Made by a program: the position numbers and the translations under genes. DNA of 64,000 nt from the NCBI GenBank assembly GCA_029959085.1, contig JARWIR010000036.1:868001-932000 (forward strand), written 5' to 3'. Shown piece after piece: positions 23,341-36,109 of the stretch; the first letter of the stretch is position 1; every line of letters begins with the position of its first letter. Below the pieces are notes generated by a model. The model ran no database searches, was not told the origin of the DNA, and was given only the letters and a program-made list of their open reading frames with translations. Source of the DNA: Nemophila menziesii. Lineage: Eukaryota > Streptophyta > Magnoliopsida > Boraginales > Hydrophyllaceae.

Positions 23341-24480
23341 TAGAGTTTGGAGTGCTTTTATGTTCAATACATAGTTTAAATGATATAGTTTGGTGTATAT
23401 CTGGTGGGCAGACAATAGATTAATAAAAGAACTCACTCTCAGGTAGCAACTAAGGGAAACTTATTAAAATGAAATTGAAAGATTCCATGTTGCTTTGAAA
23501 TAAAACAAAATTAATGAAATACCCTTAACAGTTGAAGTCTTTGATTTACATAATTCAAAAAATCTCAAAATTATGCATTATATTATGTGCACCACAGATT
23601 ACTTTATAACATCAGTTTGAAAATAGCTTTCAAACTTTCTGACTTTATAAACAACCAATCCCATTGCTGACTCTTCATTTCTTTGCATATGAATTTATAT
23701 TTAGTATATACTCTATTGAATTTGATGATATGTATATTGCTAACTTTCCAGTGTCAATCATTGTTGATTCACTCGAAACTGATATGTATAATTAAATAAA
23801 TAATGATTAATTTACAGTTATTAAAATGTAGATCTCACAAACATATCTTATTTAAATAGCGTTGGATTATATAACACATTCGTAAAACTTTGGTTTTATG
23901 AATAGAAGATTATAGCATCTATAATATTAAAAATATATTGTTATGGATATATAACTAGTTTTGGAATTTATGGAAATAGTAACCAAACAATAATGATCAA
24001 ATACTAAAATTGGATGTAATATTCTTACATGTATATAAATAAACATATATAGGTAATACTTTTGATAATAGTTATATATAAGAATAACGAAAGTTGTTGA
24101 TCAAGCCTATTCCATATTCCAGTACTACAGAGTTGTTTTGTACTTTTAAAAAAAAAATCATATATTTATATATAATAATAAAGTGATTAAAATAAAGAAA
24201 ATTTTGGAAACATTAAACATTTATACAAAATCCATACTTTTGTATACTATAAAGCTATTTTCTTTGTTTTCTTTAAAAAGATCTTGAACATTATTTAAAT
24301 AATAAAATATTCGCGCTATAGTATAAGCAAAACTAACGTTTTCACAAAAAAAAAAATCATAGACTCTAAATCAATTATAGATAAAGATTATTAAAATAAA
24401 CTATAAATCACTTAATTTCTACACAGAAGTTGTATTAATAAACTCTAGATAACTTTGAATGTAATAAATATTCTACTTAC

Positions 24481-24531
24481 CTCAGTTGCAATATCATTAG
24501 CTCTTCTCTATGAGTTCTCTTTATCCTCTAT
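24481..24531 (-). pseudogene. 17-codon first exon, copy U5
   Basis: The donor GTAAGT is kept but the start codon has become ATA. Confidence 0.4.
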
Positions 24532-24649
24532 GGTCTTCTGAAAATGAGTCAGCGTAAATAATAAGCAAAGTGACCAAGATTATTTGTTATAGTCTTTTTT
24601 TTGTTGGGTAACGATAATAAATTTAACAATGACAGATGAATTAGTCTTA

Positions 24650-24890
24650 TCTCTATTTTTAGACTGAGATGGAATTTGTCTCATATTCAATTTTAGATCG
24701 AGATGTAATTTGTCTCATCTCCATTCTAAGATTGAGAAGAGATTTATTTCATCTCTGATCTTAAGTTTTAACGAAATTTGTCATATTTTTATTCTAAGAT
24801 TGAGATGACATTCATCCCTTCTCTAATTTGTCCCATCTCCATTATATAATTGAGATGAAATTTGTACCTTCTCCGAGGACTAGAGTATGG
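24650..24890 (+). repeat. Minisatellite block M2, U5
   Basis: Left end removed by the 185-bp deletion; the rest as in U4. Confidence 0.85.
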
Positions 24891-25456
24891 TCTACTTTTT
24901 CGTACAATACTTAGTTTTATTTGAAAGTTCATATATATATATACACACACACACACACAATAACGAAAGTGTTATACAACTGACATCAATTAAATAAAGA
25001 ATCACTTATCTTGGAAAACCACATAAGAGGCAAATGATTCTGTTTTGATCATATCCAAGTAAGGGATACCAATCACACAAATTCAGAAGAGTATTGATAA
25101 GCTAAAATAAATAGTCGATACTTGATCAACCACGAGAAGTCCCACGTAGCAAAAAAAAGACATGACCACCACGTCGATGGTAATATGTATTCGTCGAGTA
25201 TAGAGGAGTACCAACCATACTTGAGGACACATATGCCAAAGAAATAATGCTACACATGCAAATAACATGCGAGAGTAGCGTCTTGCTACACATGAAGAAT
25301 CATTTACGGAAGTTATGAACTCATCTTGTCTAAAGTGCACACTCAGCCACACGCGTGCACCCACAACATTTTATAAATACCATATCTACTCCCGAAAAGG
25401 GCACATTCTATCTTTCTTTTATAATTGATGTGGTTAGTATATAGTCTACAAACCTT

Positions 25457-25715
25457 TGTAACTCCTCGGGTCATAAGAATACCTTAGCATCAGTATCAGA
25501 GTGCCATCAGAATGCACCTCCCTTTGGACCTGACCTAGTGTCTAGATTCGTACGTATGTAGTGGGTGCCTCAACAATGATAAGGAAGCGCTTTGTAATGG
25601 TGATCTATAACCAGGCCTAGATATGAATTTTATGATATATGAGTCGGGTTTACATTTGAGCCCAAAAAATAAGAAAGAGTGTTGTGATAAATGTGAAAAA
25701 GAGAGAGAATATAGC
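25457..25715 (+). other. Cys-rich coding-like segment, copy U5
   Basis: Close to the U4 copy and sharing its short deletion near 25550, which supports U4 and U5 being sister units. Confidence 0.25.
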
Positions 25716-26025
25716 AAAAAATGTCCGAAATCGGGTAAAAATATAATCAACAATGGTAACTTAGTGAAAGAGTTGGGTAGGGAATGATATAAAGTATGTG
25801 ACAATGATACCAAGACGGTAGATTAGACCCGTTATGAACTCCTAATGACAAAATAAAAGAAAATCCAAGTTAAGGAAGTGTGCGGCCCGCCGAGATACAA
25901 CCATTGTCATTACTTATATTTCAAAATTGTTTTATCAATAATAATTTTTTGCAAATAATCACTTAATGAATAAGGACGAGTTACAAATATTTTAAAATTT
26001 GGATAAGATGTTATAAAATTTTGGT

Positions 26026-26130
26026 TGGGCCTATATGGTTATTTTATTTACTTATGTATGGGTTAATCTTAATTCTTTGGGCTAAAATTTTACTTAAACC
26101 TATAAATTACTTAGTTTATTTGAATCAAAC
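26026..26130 (+). promoter_or_regulatory. Promoter-like module, copy U5 (telobox mutated)
   Basis: TGGGCC at 26026 and a later TGGGCT remain. The telobox reads AAACGCTAA and the second site TGGGTT. Confidence 0.35.
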
Positions 26131-26874
26131 GCTAACCGAACTTCATTTAGATATATAATCACACAAATATCTCTTCCTGCATCAAAAGACTATCACAGGC
26201 GGCAACCACAAGCAATCATGATCTCAGTTTCATCTCTTAACCCGTTTTTTTATTATGTTTCTTAAGCAGACCATTTAGATCTCAGATCTCCATGTAAAGT
26301 GCCTTTTTTAATTTCTTACCTTAGATCTCCTTGATAAAAATACTATTTTATTTAGTATCTCAGATCGTTGACCATGATATTTCAATTAAACTTTTAAGAA
26401 CAAAGGTATTTTTTTTAATTCTCAATTTTTTGTTAATAACACATCTTTTTTTAGCAAAAACTCAATTTTTATAAATATTACATACTTTTTCATTTTATGT
26501 TTACTTTTGCAATTTGAAAACTATTTAGAATTAGAAATAAGATTAAAAATAAGAAATTAATTATTTTTATCAAGAAAAATTAGTGTCAAATAAGCTTTAA
26601 TATAGCTTATGATGGTAATTTTGTTGTTTGTGATTCTTTTGGTTTGCAGGTGGAGAGATCTGTAATGAGTAATGTGATAACGGAAGTACGTGGAAGTAGA
26701 GCAGATACTTGGAAGCATGAAGGATATTTTTCCATTTTTTCTTCTTTTGTAGGGTAAAATTTGGATTATCTTTAACATCATGAGGACAAGGTTCTTTCCG
26801 AGGAAGGTGATGTAATGATTAATGTGATAAAAAAACAATTAAGTAGTCCATCATTCATTGAGAGCACCAAAATT

Positions 26875-27187
26875 TGTAATGAATTTGGATGACAAGCATA
26901 TTTTATTGATCAATAATGTATGTACAAGGATAATGAATGAATTACAGGAATAGAAAAGACTAATTAAACTAATTAAACTAAATAAACTAAACAAACTAAA
27001 CTTAAAGACAATATTTCTTTTTCTGAATTCCCCATGTTGTATTCATATGGATCTATATATAGATCATATGCTAACGGTAACCTAGAACGGTTATCTTTCT
27101 TGTTGTCATTCTTGGGCTTACATGTGGCTTTGGATCCTTTATGGGCTTCTACTTTCACGTATTTCCTTTATCACATTAATCATTACA
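26875..27187 (-). mobile_element. LTR (minus), inner, U5 insertion
   Basis: 313 bp, TGTAATG to CATTACA on the minus strand, followed by TTGGTGCTCTCAATGAA toward lower coordinates, as in U4. Confidence 0.75.
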
Positions 27188-27916
27188 TCACCAGCTTGTT
27201 AAGAAAGAACCTTGTCCACAAGGTTCAAGACAATAAATGTTTTCATACCTTTGATGTTTGTTAAAGTTGATCCCAAATTTATCGTACAAAATAAGAATAA
27301 CTGGAAAAATATTTACCGTACCCAAACACTTTTTTGAAAAATGAATAATTTTATATGTTTTATCTCCATATCCATCATAACTCATGAATAAAATATTTTC
27401 CAACATTTTGTTCATATAATTTTTGGATTGCTTACCTTCACCAGTGAATGATTGTTCATTCTTTTTAACAAGAGGTACATCAGTTTCTTGATTCTCCAAT
27501 GATTGTTCATTATTTTTAGCTAAAGGTACCAAAATTTCTTGATTCTCCAAAATATTGTGAGGGCTATGTACAAATCCAGGAACCACCGTAGAATAGACAT
27601 TTGATGTTGTGTATGAATCCAATTGTGAAAAATCATTTAATGAATCAGAGTTTGTTGTTGAACATGAATCTTTTTGCAGAAACACTTACATATCAGGCAG
27701 CTTAATTTGACCAGAACTTTTTTGGAGTAATTTACAAAATGTTTCAATTGTATTTTGTAATGTTCCAACTTTGTTTTCTAGGTTTGTGAGTCTGCCGTCA
27801 ATTGATGTGAATTTTTCATCAATTGATGTGAATTTCATGGCAATTTCATCTTGAAATTTTTTGAAGGCCTCATTCATCAACTGAAGTCGAATACCATCGC
27901 CTCTCAACGAGAGCAC
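27188..27916 (-). pseudogene. gag-like ORF pair (minus), U5 insertion
   Basis: Two open pieces in one frame, 27916-27686 and 27685-27188, are separated by a single stop after IKLPDM. The MADG start is lost by a small deletion. The second piece runs through the tandem LENQE..VP..KKNEQS units, KTYKIIHFSKKCLGTVNIFP and ends GQGSFLTSW. This is the longest version of the coding part. Confidence 0.55.
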
Positions 27917-27922
27917 AAAATT

Positions 27923-28173
27923 TGTAATAAATTTTGATGAAAAAGCATATTTTATTGATCAACAATGTATGTACAAGGATAGTGATGAATTAAAGGAATA
28001 GAAAAGACTAATTAAACTAATTAAACTAAATAAACTAAACTTAAAGACAATATCCTAGAACGGTTATCATTCTTGTTGTCATTCTTGGGCTTACACGTGG
28101 CTTTAGATCCTTCATGGGCTTGCATGTATCTGCTCTACTATAACGTATTTCCTTTATCACATTAATCATTACA
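27923..28173 (-). mobile_element. LTR (minus), outer right, U5 insertion
   Basis: 251 bp. An internal deletion near 28052 ('gacaatatcctagaacgg') removed the part with the TATA word. The terminal CATTACA is intact. Confidence 0.7.
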
Positions 28174-28862
28174 AGATCATCCTGAAGAGAAAAAGAGAAA
28201 GGCCAATCTAGGTACCAATAAAGTGTCTAGAATATCTGATAATAGGTACGAACATAAACTCCTGATATAGTGAACATTTTTGTGGTGGATTTATAGAGTA
28301 ACTATCAATAAACTATCAATAAAGTTTTGTTTGTAGATCCTACCGACATTAGAGCTGATGAAATGATGGATAACGAACCACAAATGTGGTTTAAAGAGAA
28401 AATGCACGAGGGTACTACTACAAGTACGCATTAAAGCTATGTGTTGGTTAATACTTTTTCCTCTGTTTTTTTGGTAAATAATACTTTTTATTATATTTCT
28501 CCCAGCAAGTAAATAGACATGGGCATAGAAGGTTTGTGAAGAACATGGCACTGTGGGCAACCTTTGAAGAAATTGATGTGTTTAAAAAGATGCCACAAAA
28601 GCCTCATTTCATGCCTCAGTTAAATTACAAAGAAGTCGATCGTGAAGGCTTAGCTATTGGGAGTATGATGACTTTTGCAGTTCAAATTTCTATAACACTT
28701 GAATTAACCAAGTAAAAAAAAAGATGTTCAAGGAAAATGAGAAACATAAATTCAAGTATAACATAAGGGTTGACCGGTTAATAGTTGTTCTAGTCGTTCA
28801 AAGTTATTACAATTATCTCGAAGCTTACCCTATTCAAAGGCCTCTCCAATGTAATAAGAAAT
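28174..28862 (+). pseudogene. DUF724-type gene remnant, copy U5
   Basis: Exon a is split by the insertion at 26661-28173 (first bases at 26650-26660, after acceptor 'ttgcag'). Exon b has lost bases at the site of the shared stop ('gaaccacaaatgtgg', 28375). Exon c (from 28506, acceptor CAG intact) is open through VKNMALWATFEEIDVFKK and REGLAIGSMMTFAVQ to a stop after LELTK. Confidence 0.65.
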
Positions 28863-29169
28863 AATATATATATATTATTTCTCTCATTATATAGTTTTGT
28901 CAATATCTTTGGTCTATAATTCATGTAATAACTAGTAGGTGCATAATATTTTTAGAGACAATTCTCACTTAAATTATTAAAAAACATCAATTTCCCATTT
29001 GAATTAAACATTATAATAAATGTAAAAGTTACTAACATACCCTTCTAACTATTAAATAGTAACTATATTTATAAATTAACAAGACATATCACCGATATTT
29101 TCTAAAATCAATTAATAGTAATATATTAATTAATTAAAAAAACAAAAGAAAATATAAAATATATTTTTA

Positions 29170-29635
29170 CCAACGGGAATTTATAAAATATTTTCTTTTC
29201 CAAAAAGGGGTACCGGACAAATTTTTTTTATCCAGCAGATATGGAAATTTATTTATCGGGTTTTTCTTTTTCGAAAGAGGGGTACTAGATGAGGGAATTT
29301 TTATATAAGTAATTCTTATTTTTTTCGAAGGCGAGATTTATTTATTTTAATTTGCTTTTCTTAAGGAGACAGATTTTTCGTTTCAATGTTTTACCTTTCA
29401 GTGGGGAAGGGACAAATTTTATAATTTTTTTTCAAGTACTGATGTAATTTTTTATTTATAGATTTTTTATTTCTTCCGGGGGCCAGTTGGAAAAATATTT
29501 TTTTTATAATTTTTTTCTATTCAAGCGAGAAGTGGGGGACTTTATTTTTTTTAGATTATTTTTTTCTTTTAAGGGATTAGAGGGGCTAGGGCAACTTTTA
29601 TCGTTTTTTTCTTTTTAGTAGGGGTTGGGGTAAAA
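29170..29635 (+). repeat. T-rich tract with G clusters, U5
   Basis: Close to U4. Confidence 0.6.
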
Positions 29636-29639
29636 AAAA

Positions 29640-30080
29640 TTAAATTTCATCAGATCTACATTATAAGATTGGGATGAGATTTTCATGTCAGCCCTACTGA
29701 GATGGGATTTGTCCCATTAAATTTTTTGAGAATCCAATAATAAGAAGATAAGCGTTTTTTGATAAGTTATTAGTAATACAATATGATAGTTTTCTAATTT
29801 TTTTAAATATGATACATAAATTTGAGATTTAATCCACAATAAATAAGAAATAAAAGTATCTTTGTAAATTGTGCATGTGATGAGATTTGTCCTACAAAAA
29901 ATGAGATGGAATTTTTCAACTCTATGCTAAGTTTGAGATAAGATTTGTCTCGTCTCTAATATTAAAACAGAGAAAGAGTTTGTCCAATCTTCTTTCTACG
30001 ATTGAGATGGAATCTATCTCATCTTCAAGTTTAGATTGAGATGGAATTTATCTTATCTACATTCTAAGTTTGAGATGAAA
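29640..30080 (+). repeat. Minisatellite block M1, U5 (truncated)
   Basis: Right part and tail removed by the 1.1-kb deletion. Confidence 0.8.
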
Positions 30081-30318
30081 AAATATAAAACAAGGCTATT
30101 TTCTTTGTTTTCTTTAAAAAGATTTTGACCATTATTTAAATAATAGAATATCTGCGCTATAGTATAAGCAAAACAACGTTTTCACAAAAACAATTCATAG
30201 ACTCTAAATCAATTATAGATACAGATTATTAAAATAAACTATAAATCACTTAATTTCTACATAGAAGTTGTATTCATAAACTAAAGATAACTTTGAATGT
30301 AATAAATATTCTACTTAC

Positions 30319-30369
30319 CTCAGTTGCGATATTATTAGCTCTTCTATTTGAGTTCTCTTTATCCTACAT
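30319..30369 (-). pseudogene. 17-codon first exon, copy U6
   Basis: ATG is followed directly by TAG, so translation would stop at codon 2. The donor GTAAGT is intact. Confidence 0.4.
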
Positions 30370-30619
30370 GGTCTTCAGAAAATGGGTTAGCATAAAAAAT
30401 AAGCAAAGTGACCAAGGTTATCTTTTATACTCTTTTTTTTGGTTGGGTAACGATAATAAAATTAACAATGACAGATGCCTTTAATTGCTGAAATAATTGT
30501 ATGAGTTTTTATCGGTTGGGGACCAAAAGATTTAGCCGTTAAAAACAATATTATTGATCATAAATACAATATATGGAGTCATATTTGTGACATATCCATT
30601 ATTTCACTAATATGTGATT

Positions 30620-30895
30620 TGTGTTATCTCTAATTATAAATTGCGATTGAATTAGTCTTATCTCCATTTTACGGTTGAGATGGAATTTGTCTCATCATCA
30701 ATTTTAGATCGAGGTATAATTTGTCCTATCTCCATTCTAAGACTGAGAAGAGATTCATTTCATCTCTGATCTTAAGTTTGAATGAATTTTGTCATATTTT
30801 TATTCTAAGATTGAGATGACATTCGTCCCCTCTCTGATTTGTCTCATCTCTATTATAAAATTGAGATGAAATTTGTACCTTCTCCGAGGACTAGA
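30620..30895 (+). repeat. Minisatellite block M2, U6
   Basis: Shares 'tagatcgaggt' (30706) with U1 where others have 'tagatcgagat'. Confidence 0.8.
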
Positions 30896-31470
30896 GTATG
30901 GACTGCGTTTTTGTACAATACTTAATTTTATTTGACAGTTTATATATATATATATACACACAAGAAAGAAAGTCTTATACAACTGACATCAAAGAAATAT
31001 AGAACACTTATCTTGGAAAACAACATAAGAGGCAAATGAATCAATTTTGATCATATCCAAGTAAGGGATACCAATCACAGAAGATGATTATTAATAAGCT
31101 AAATTAAATAGTCGATACTTGATCAACCACGAGAAGTTCCACGTAGTAAAAAAACATGACAACCAAGTCGAGGGTAATATGTATTTTCCGAGGATAGAGG
31201 AGTACCAAACGCACCTAAGGACATATATTCCAAAGGAATAATGCTACAAATGCAACTAACATGTGAGAGTAGCGTCTTGTTACACATGAAGAATCATTTA
31301 CGGAAATGGCCCCACAACGATCTAAGTTGTAAACTCACCTTGTCTAAAGTGTACACCCAGCCATATGCGTGCACCTACAACATTTTATAAATACCTTATC
31401 TACTCCCGAATAGGGTATATTCTATCTTTCTTTTATAATTGATATGGTTACTATATTGTCTACAAACCTC

Positions 31471-31677
31471 TGTAACTCCTAGGGTCATAAGAATATTTTA
31501 TCATGAGTATTGGAGTGCCATCAACCGTGCACCTCCCTTTGGACCTGACCTAGTGTCTAGATTCATGAAGTTGTATGTATGTAAACCAGGACTAGATCTG
31601 AACTTTGTGATATATGAGCCCAAAAAATGAGAAAGAGTGTTGTGATAAATGTGAAAAAGAGAGAGAATATATCAAAT
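31471..31677 (+). other. Cys-rich coding-like segment, copy U6
   Basis: Open from before the segment to 31630 (AINRAPPFGPDLVSRFMKLY, then PGLDLNFVIYEPKK), but the SGCLDNDKEALCNGD part and the ESGVYLS part are deleted. Confidence 0.3.
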
Positions 31678-31842
31678 AATGCCCGAAATTGGGTAAGCGC
31701 CGGCCGCCGAGATACAACCACTGTCATTACCTATATTTTAGAAATGTTTTATCAACAATAATTTTTTGCAAATAATCACTTAATGAATAAGGACAGGTTA
31801 CAATTAATTTAAAATTTGGACAAGTTGTTATAAAATTTAGGT

Positions 31843-31978
31843 TGGGCCAAAATAATGTTTGGCTATTATGGTTCTTTTATTTACTTATGTATGGGCTAAT
31901 CTTAACTCCTTGGGCTATTATTTTACTTAACCCTATAAATTACTTAGTTTATTTGAATCAAACCCTAACCAGTTTCAC
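31843..31978 (+). promoter_or_regulatory. Promoter-like module, copy U6 (all words intact)
   Basis: TGGGCC at 31843, two TGGGCT words near 31891 and 31911, and AAACCCTAA at 31970-31978. With U2 this is the best preserved version. Confidence 0.45.
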
Positions 31979-32469
31979 TAATATATCTTTCAACATCAAA
32001 AGACTATTCACAGGCTGCAACCACAAGCAATCATTATCTCAGTTTCATCTCTTAACCTGTTTTTTTATGATGTTTCTTAAGCAGAGAACGTGGCCGTCTA
32101 GATCTCTGATCTCCGTGAAAAGTGCCCTTTTTTAATTTCTTACCTCAGATCTCCTTGAAAAAAAACTATTTTATTTAGTATCTCAGATAGTTGGCCATGA
32201 TATTTCAATTAAATTTCAACAACAAGGTATTTTTGTAATTCGTAATTTTCTGTTAATAACATTTGTTTTTTAAGCAAAAACTAAATTTTATTAAATATTA
32301 CATATTTTTTCATTTTATGTTTATTTTTTCAATTTGAAAACTATTTAGAATTAGAAATAAGATTAAAATAGGAAATTAATTATTTTTATCAAGTAAAAAA
32401 TAGTGTTTAATAAGCTTTAATAGAGCTTATGATTGTTATTTTGATGTTTGTGAATCATTTGGTTTCCAG

Positions 32470-33185
32470 TTAGGAGGTGGAGAGATCATCCTGTAGAGAA
32501 AAAGAGAAAGGCCAATGAAGGTACCAATAAAGTGTCTAGAATATTTGATAATAGGTAAAAACATAAACTTATAATAGGTAAAAACATAAACTCTTGGTAT
32601 AGTGACATATTTTTGGTGGATTTATAGAGTAACTATCAATACAATTTTGTTTGTAAATCCTACCGACATTAGAGCTGATGAAATGATGGATAACGAACCA
32701 CTTTAAATGTGGTTTAAAGAGAAAATGCACGAGGGTACTACTACAAGTAAGCATTAAGGCTATGAGTTGGTTAATACTTTTTCCACCTCTTTTTTTTGGT
32801 TAATAATACTTTTTATTATATTTCTCCTAGCAAGTAAATAGGTGGGGTCATAGAAGGTTTTTGAAGAACATGGCACTTTGGGCAACATTTGAAGAAATGG
32901 ATCTGTTTAAAAAGATGTCACAGAAGCCTCATTTCATGCCTCTGTTAAAGTACAAAGAAATCGATCGTGAAGGCTTAGCTATTGGGAGTATGGTGACTTT
33001 TGAAGTTTAAATTTCTATGACACTTGAATTAACCAGGGAAAAAAAGATATTTAAGGAAAACTAGAAACATAAATTCAAGTATAACATAAGGGTTGACCGG
33101 TTAATAGTTGTTCTAGTGGTTCGAAGTTTCTATAATTATCTCAAAGCTTACCCGATTCATAGGCCTCTCCAATGTAATAAGAAAT
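32470..33185 (+). pseudogene. DUF724-type gene remnant, copy U6
   Basis: Acceptor CAG and exon a are intact. Part of the first intron is duplicated ('ataataggtaaaaacataaact' twice, 32550-32591). Exon b has the shared TAA near 32702. Exon c (32831 on) reads FLKNMALWATFEEMDLFKKM and stops at TAA after MVTFEV. Confidence 0.65.
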
Positions 33186-33499
33186 AATATATATATTATT
33201 TCTCTCATTATATAGTTTTGTCAATATATTTGGTCTATAATTCATGTAATAACTAGTAGGTACATAATATTTTTAGAGACAATTCTCACTTAAATTATTA
33301 AAAAACATCAATTTCCCATTTAAATCAAACATTATTATAAATGTAAAAGTTACCAACATAACCTTCTAACTTCTGAATAGTAACTATATTCATTAATTAA
33401 CAAGAAAGTTCACCAATATTTTCTACAATCAATTAATAGTAACTATATTAATTAATTTAAAAAACAAAAGTAAATATAAAATATTTTTTTACCAGTGAA

Positions 33500-33970
33500 G
33501 GTTTTGAGGGAATTTTCAAAATTTTTTCTTTTCCAAAAATGGGTACTGGAAAAAAAACTTTATCCCGCAGCTGCAGCTGGGGAAATTTTTTAATCGGGTT
33601 TTTCCTTTTTGAAAGAGGTGTCCTAGATGAAGAAATGTTTATATTATACATTTTTACTTCTTTTCAAAGGGGATAATTATTTATTTTTGATTTGTTTTTC
33701 TTAAGACGGTAAATTTTTCTTTTCAACGTTTTACCTTTCCAGCGTGAAAGGGACAAATTTTATAATTTTTTTTCAAGTACTGACGTAATTTTTTATTTTA
33801 AGATTTTTTTCTTTTCCAGGTATGGTGGGAAAAATACTTTTTTATAATTTTATTCGTTCACACCGAGAAACGGGGGACTTTATTTTATTTTCAGATTATA
33901 TTTTCTATTAAGGGATGAGGGGGGCTAGGGCAAGTGTTATCTTTTTTTTAGTAAGGATTGGGGGTAAAAA
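33500..33970 (+). repeat. T-rich tract with G clusters, U6
   Basis: Private duplication 'cagctgcagctgggg' (33568). Confidence 0.6.
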
Positions 33971-34650
33971 TATTAAATTTTATCTCATCTACATTATAAG
34001 ATTGAGATGAGATTTGTGTCATCTCTATTCAAAGATTGAGATGATATTTTTATGTCACTCCTACTGAAATGGGATTTGTCATATTAAAATTTTTGAGAAT
34101 CCAATAATAGGAAGATAAGTGTTTTTTTATAAATTATAAATTATTTAATATGATAGTTTTCATCTATAATTTTTTTAAATATGATACATAAATTTGAGAT
34201 TTAATCCACAATTATAAGAAATAAAAGTATCTTTGTAAATTGTGCATGTGAGATTTGTCCTACATAAATTGAGATGGAATTTTTTAGCTCTATGCTAAGT
34301 TTGAGATAAGATTTGTCTCGTCTCTAATTTTTAAACTGAGAAAGAGTTTGTCCCATCTTCTTTCTACGATTGAGATGGAATTTGTCTCATCTTCAAGTTT
34401 AGATTGAGATGGAATTTATCTTATCTCCATTTTAAGATTGAGATGAAATTTGTCACGTATCTAATTTAAAATTATGATGGAATATGTTCCATTTTGTATT
34501 CCAATACCAAAATGAGATTTGTCTCGTCTTCAATCTTAAGTCTGAGATAAAATTTGGCTCATTTCCATTTTAAGAATGAGAATGGACCTATCCCTTCTCT
34601 TATTTTTCTCATTTCTATTATAAATTGCAATTGGATTTGTCCCTTCTGAA
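33965..34650 (+). repeat. Minisatellite block M1, U6
   Basis: Carries the 'gtgcatgtgagatttgtcc' variant (34243) shared only with U9 (57527). Confidence 0.85.
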
Positions 34651-35794
34651 AAGACTACAGTTTGGAGTGCTTTCTCGTACAATACATAGTTTAAATGAAA
34701 TATTTTTGGTGTATATCTGGTGGGCAAGCAATAGATCAATGAAAGAACTCAATCTCAGGTAGCAACTAAGGGAAACTTATTAAAATGAAATTGAAGGATT
34801 CCATGTTACTGTGAAATAAAACAAAATTAAGGAAATACCCTTAACAGTTGAAGTCTTTGATTTACATGATTCAAAAGTATCTCGAAATTATTCGTTATAT
34901 TATGTGTACCACAAATTACTTTTATAACATCAGTTTGAAAATAGTTTGCAAACTTTATGACTTCATAAACCAATCCCATTGTTGACTCATCATTTCTTTG
35001 CATATGAATTTATATTCACTATATCCTCTATTTAATTTGATGATATGAATATTGTTAACTTTTTTGTGTCAATCATTGTTGATTCACTCGAAACTGATAT
35101 GTATAATTCAACAAAGAATGATTAATTTACAGTTATTAAAATTTAGATCTCACAAACATATCTTATTAAAATAGCTTTACATTAACATATTCGTAAAACT
35201 TTGGTTGTATGAATAGAATAATATAGCATCTATGATATTAAAAATATATTTTTATGTACATATAACTAGTTTTGGCATTTTAGGAAATAATAACCAAACA
35301 ATAATGATCAAATACTATAAATGGATGTAATATTCTTACATGTATATAAGTAAACATATACTGGTAATACTTTTGATATTAGTTATATATAAGAATAACG
35401 AAAGTTGTTGATCATGCGTACCTATTCCATATTCCAGTAATACAAAGTCGTTTAGTACTTTTCTTTAAAAAAATTCACATAGTTATATATACTTATAAAG
35501 TGATTAAAATAAAGAAAAATATGGAAACATAAAACATTTATACTCAATCCATACTTTTGTATACTATAATGCTATTTTCTTTGTTTTCTTTAAAAAGATC
35601 TTGACCATTATTTAAATAATAGAATGTCCACGCTATAGTATAAGCAAAACTAACGTTTTCACAAAAAAAATCATAGACTCTAAATCAATTAGAGATAAAG
35701 ATTATTAAAATAAACTATAAATCACTTAATTTCTACACATAAGTTGTATTCATAAACTCTAGATAACTTTGAATGTAATACATATTCTACTCAC

Positions 35795-35845
35795 CTCAGA
35801 AACGATATTATTAGCTCTTTTCTTTGAGTTCTCTTTATCCTCCAT
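35795..35845 (-). pseudogene. 17-codon first exon, copy U7
   Basis: ATG is kept and the donor is GTGAGT, still a good plant donor. The 3' codons differ from the consensus near the splice site. Confidence 0.4.
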
Positions 35846-36109
35846 GGTCTTCTAAAAATGGGTCAGCTTAAAAAAAAGCAAACTAAGGTTATTTGTTATA
35901 GTCTTTTTATTTTGGTTGGGTAACGATGATAAAATTAACAATGACAGATGCCTTTAATTGCTGAAATAATTGTATGAGTTTTTACGGGTTGGGGATAGTA
36001 AACCAAAAGGCATAGCCGTTAAAAAACAATTTTATTTATCATATATACAATAGATGGAGTCATATTTGTGTTATCCATATTATATTATTGATATATGATT
36101 TGTGTTATC

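Larger units (their letters stand above)
16643..24480 (+). repeat. Array unit U4 with composite LTR insertion
   Basis: The raw length is 7838 bp. Removing the insertion and one 5-bp target copy leaves 5564 bp, the basic unit size. Contents: minus exon 16643-16706, M2 16975-17245, region C 17390-18360, promoter-like module 18370-18478, DUF724 first exon split at 19003/21273, remaining exons to 21951, T-rich tract 22265-22720, M1 22710-23340. M1 has lost about 68 bp near 23125. The AT-rich 23345-24474 holds nothing I recognise. Confidence 0.9.
26661..28173. mobile_element. Composite non-autonomous LTR insertion in U5
   Basis: Starts TGTAATGAG and ends CATTACA, flanked by AGATC at 26656-26660 and 28174-28178, at the same exon position as in U4. 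Only 56 bp of the plus-strand LTR remain (26661-26716), joined to the end of the plus-strand internal part and an LTR head (about 26812-26831). The minus-strand LTR-gag-LTR half is kept. Confidence 0.8.
24481..30318 (+). repeat. Array unit U5 with the same LTR insertion
   Basis: It carries the insertion at the same base as U4 plus two private deletions. One near 24634 joins 'cagatg' directly to M2, removing about 185 bp. One near 30079 removes about 1.1 kb, so M1 runs into the last 230 bp of the AT-rich segment (30080-30312). Other parts: M2 24650-24890, region C 25030-26015, promoter-like module 26026-26130, DUF724 exons to 28862, T-rich tract 29170-29635, shortened M1 29640-30080. Confidence 0.9.
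30319..35794 (+). repeat. Array unit U6 (5.48 kb)
   Basis: Near full length, with deletions inside region C: about 70 bp near 31582 and about 130 bp near 31697. Parts: minus exon 30319-30369, M2 30620-30895, region C 31040-31830, promoter-like module 31843-31978, DUF724 remnant 32470-33185, T-rich tract 33500-33970, M1 33965-34650. The AT-rich 34660-35788 holds nothing I recognise. From about 33.5 kb its variants match U9 ('gatgaagaaatgtttatatta', 33627 and 56893) rather than its neighbours. Confidence 0.9.

Noticed and set aside
23188..23436. Minus-strand ORFs beginning MSSFI..LSAHQIYT (also 52008-52190, 34536-34739)
   Set aside because: Most of the length is the 34-bp minisatellite and its tail read in reverse. 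The 34-bp step is not a multiple of three, and other units have stops.
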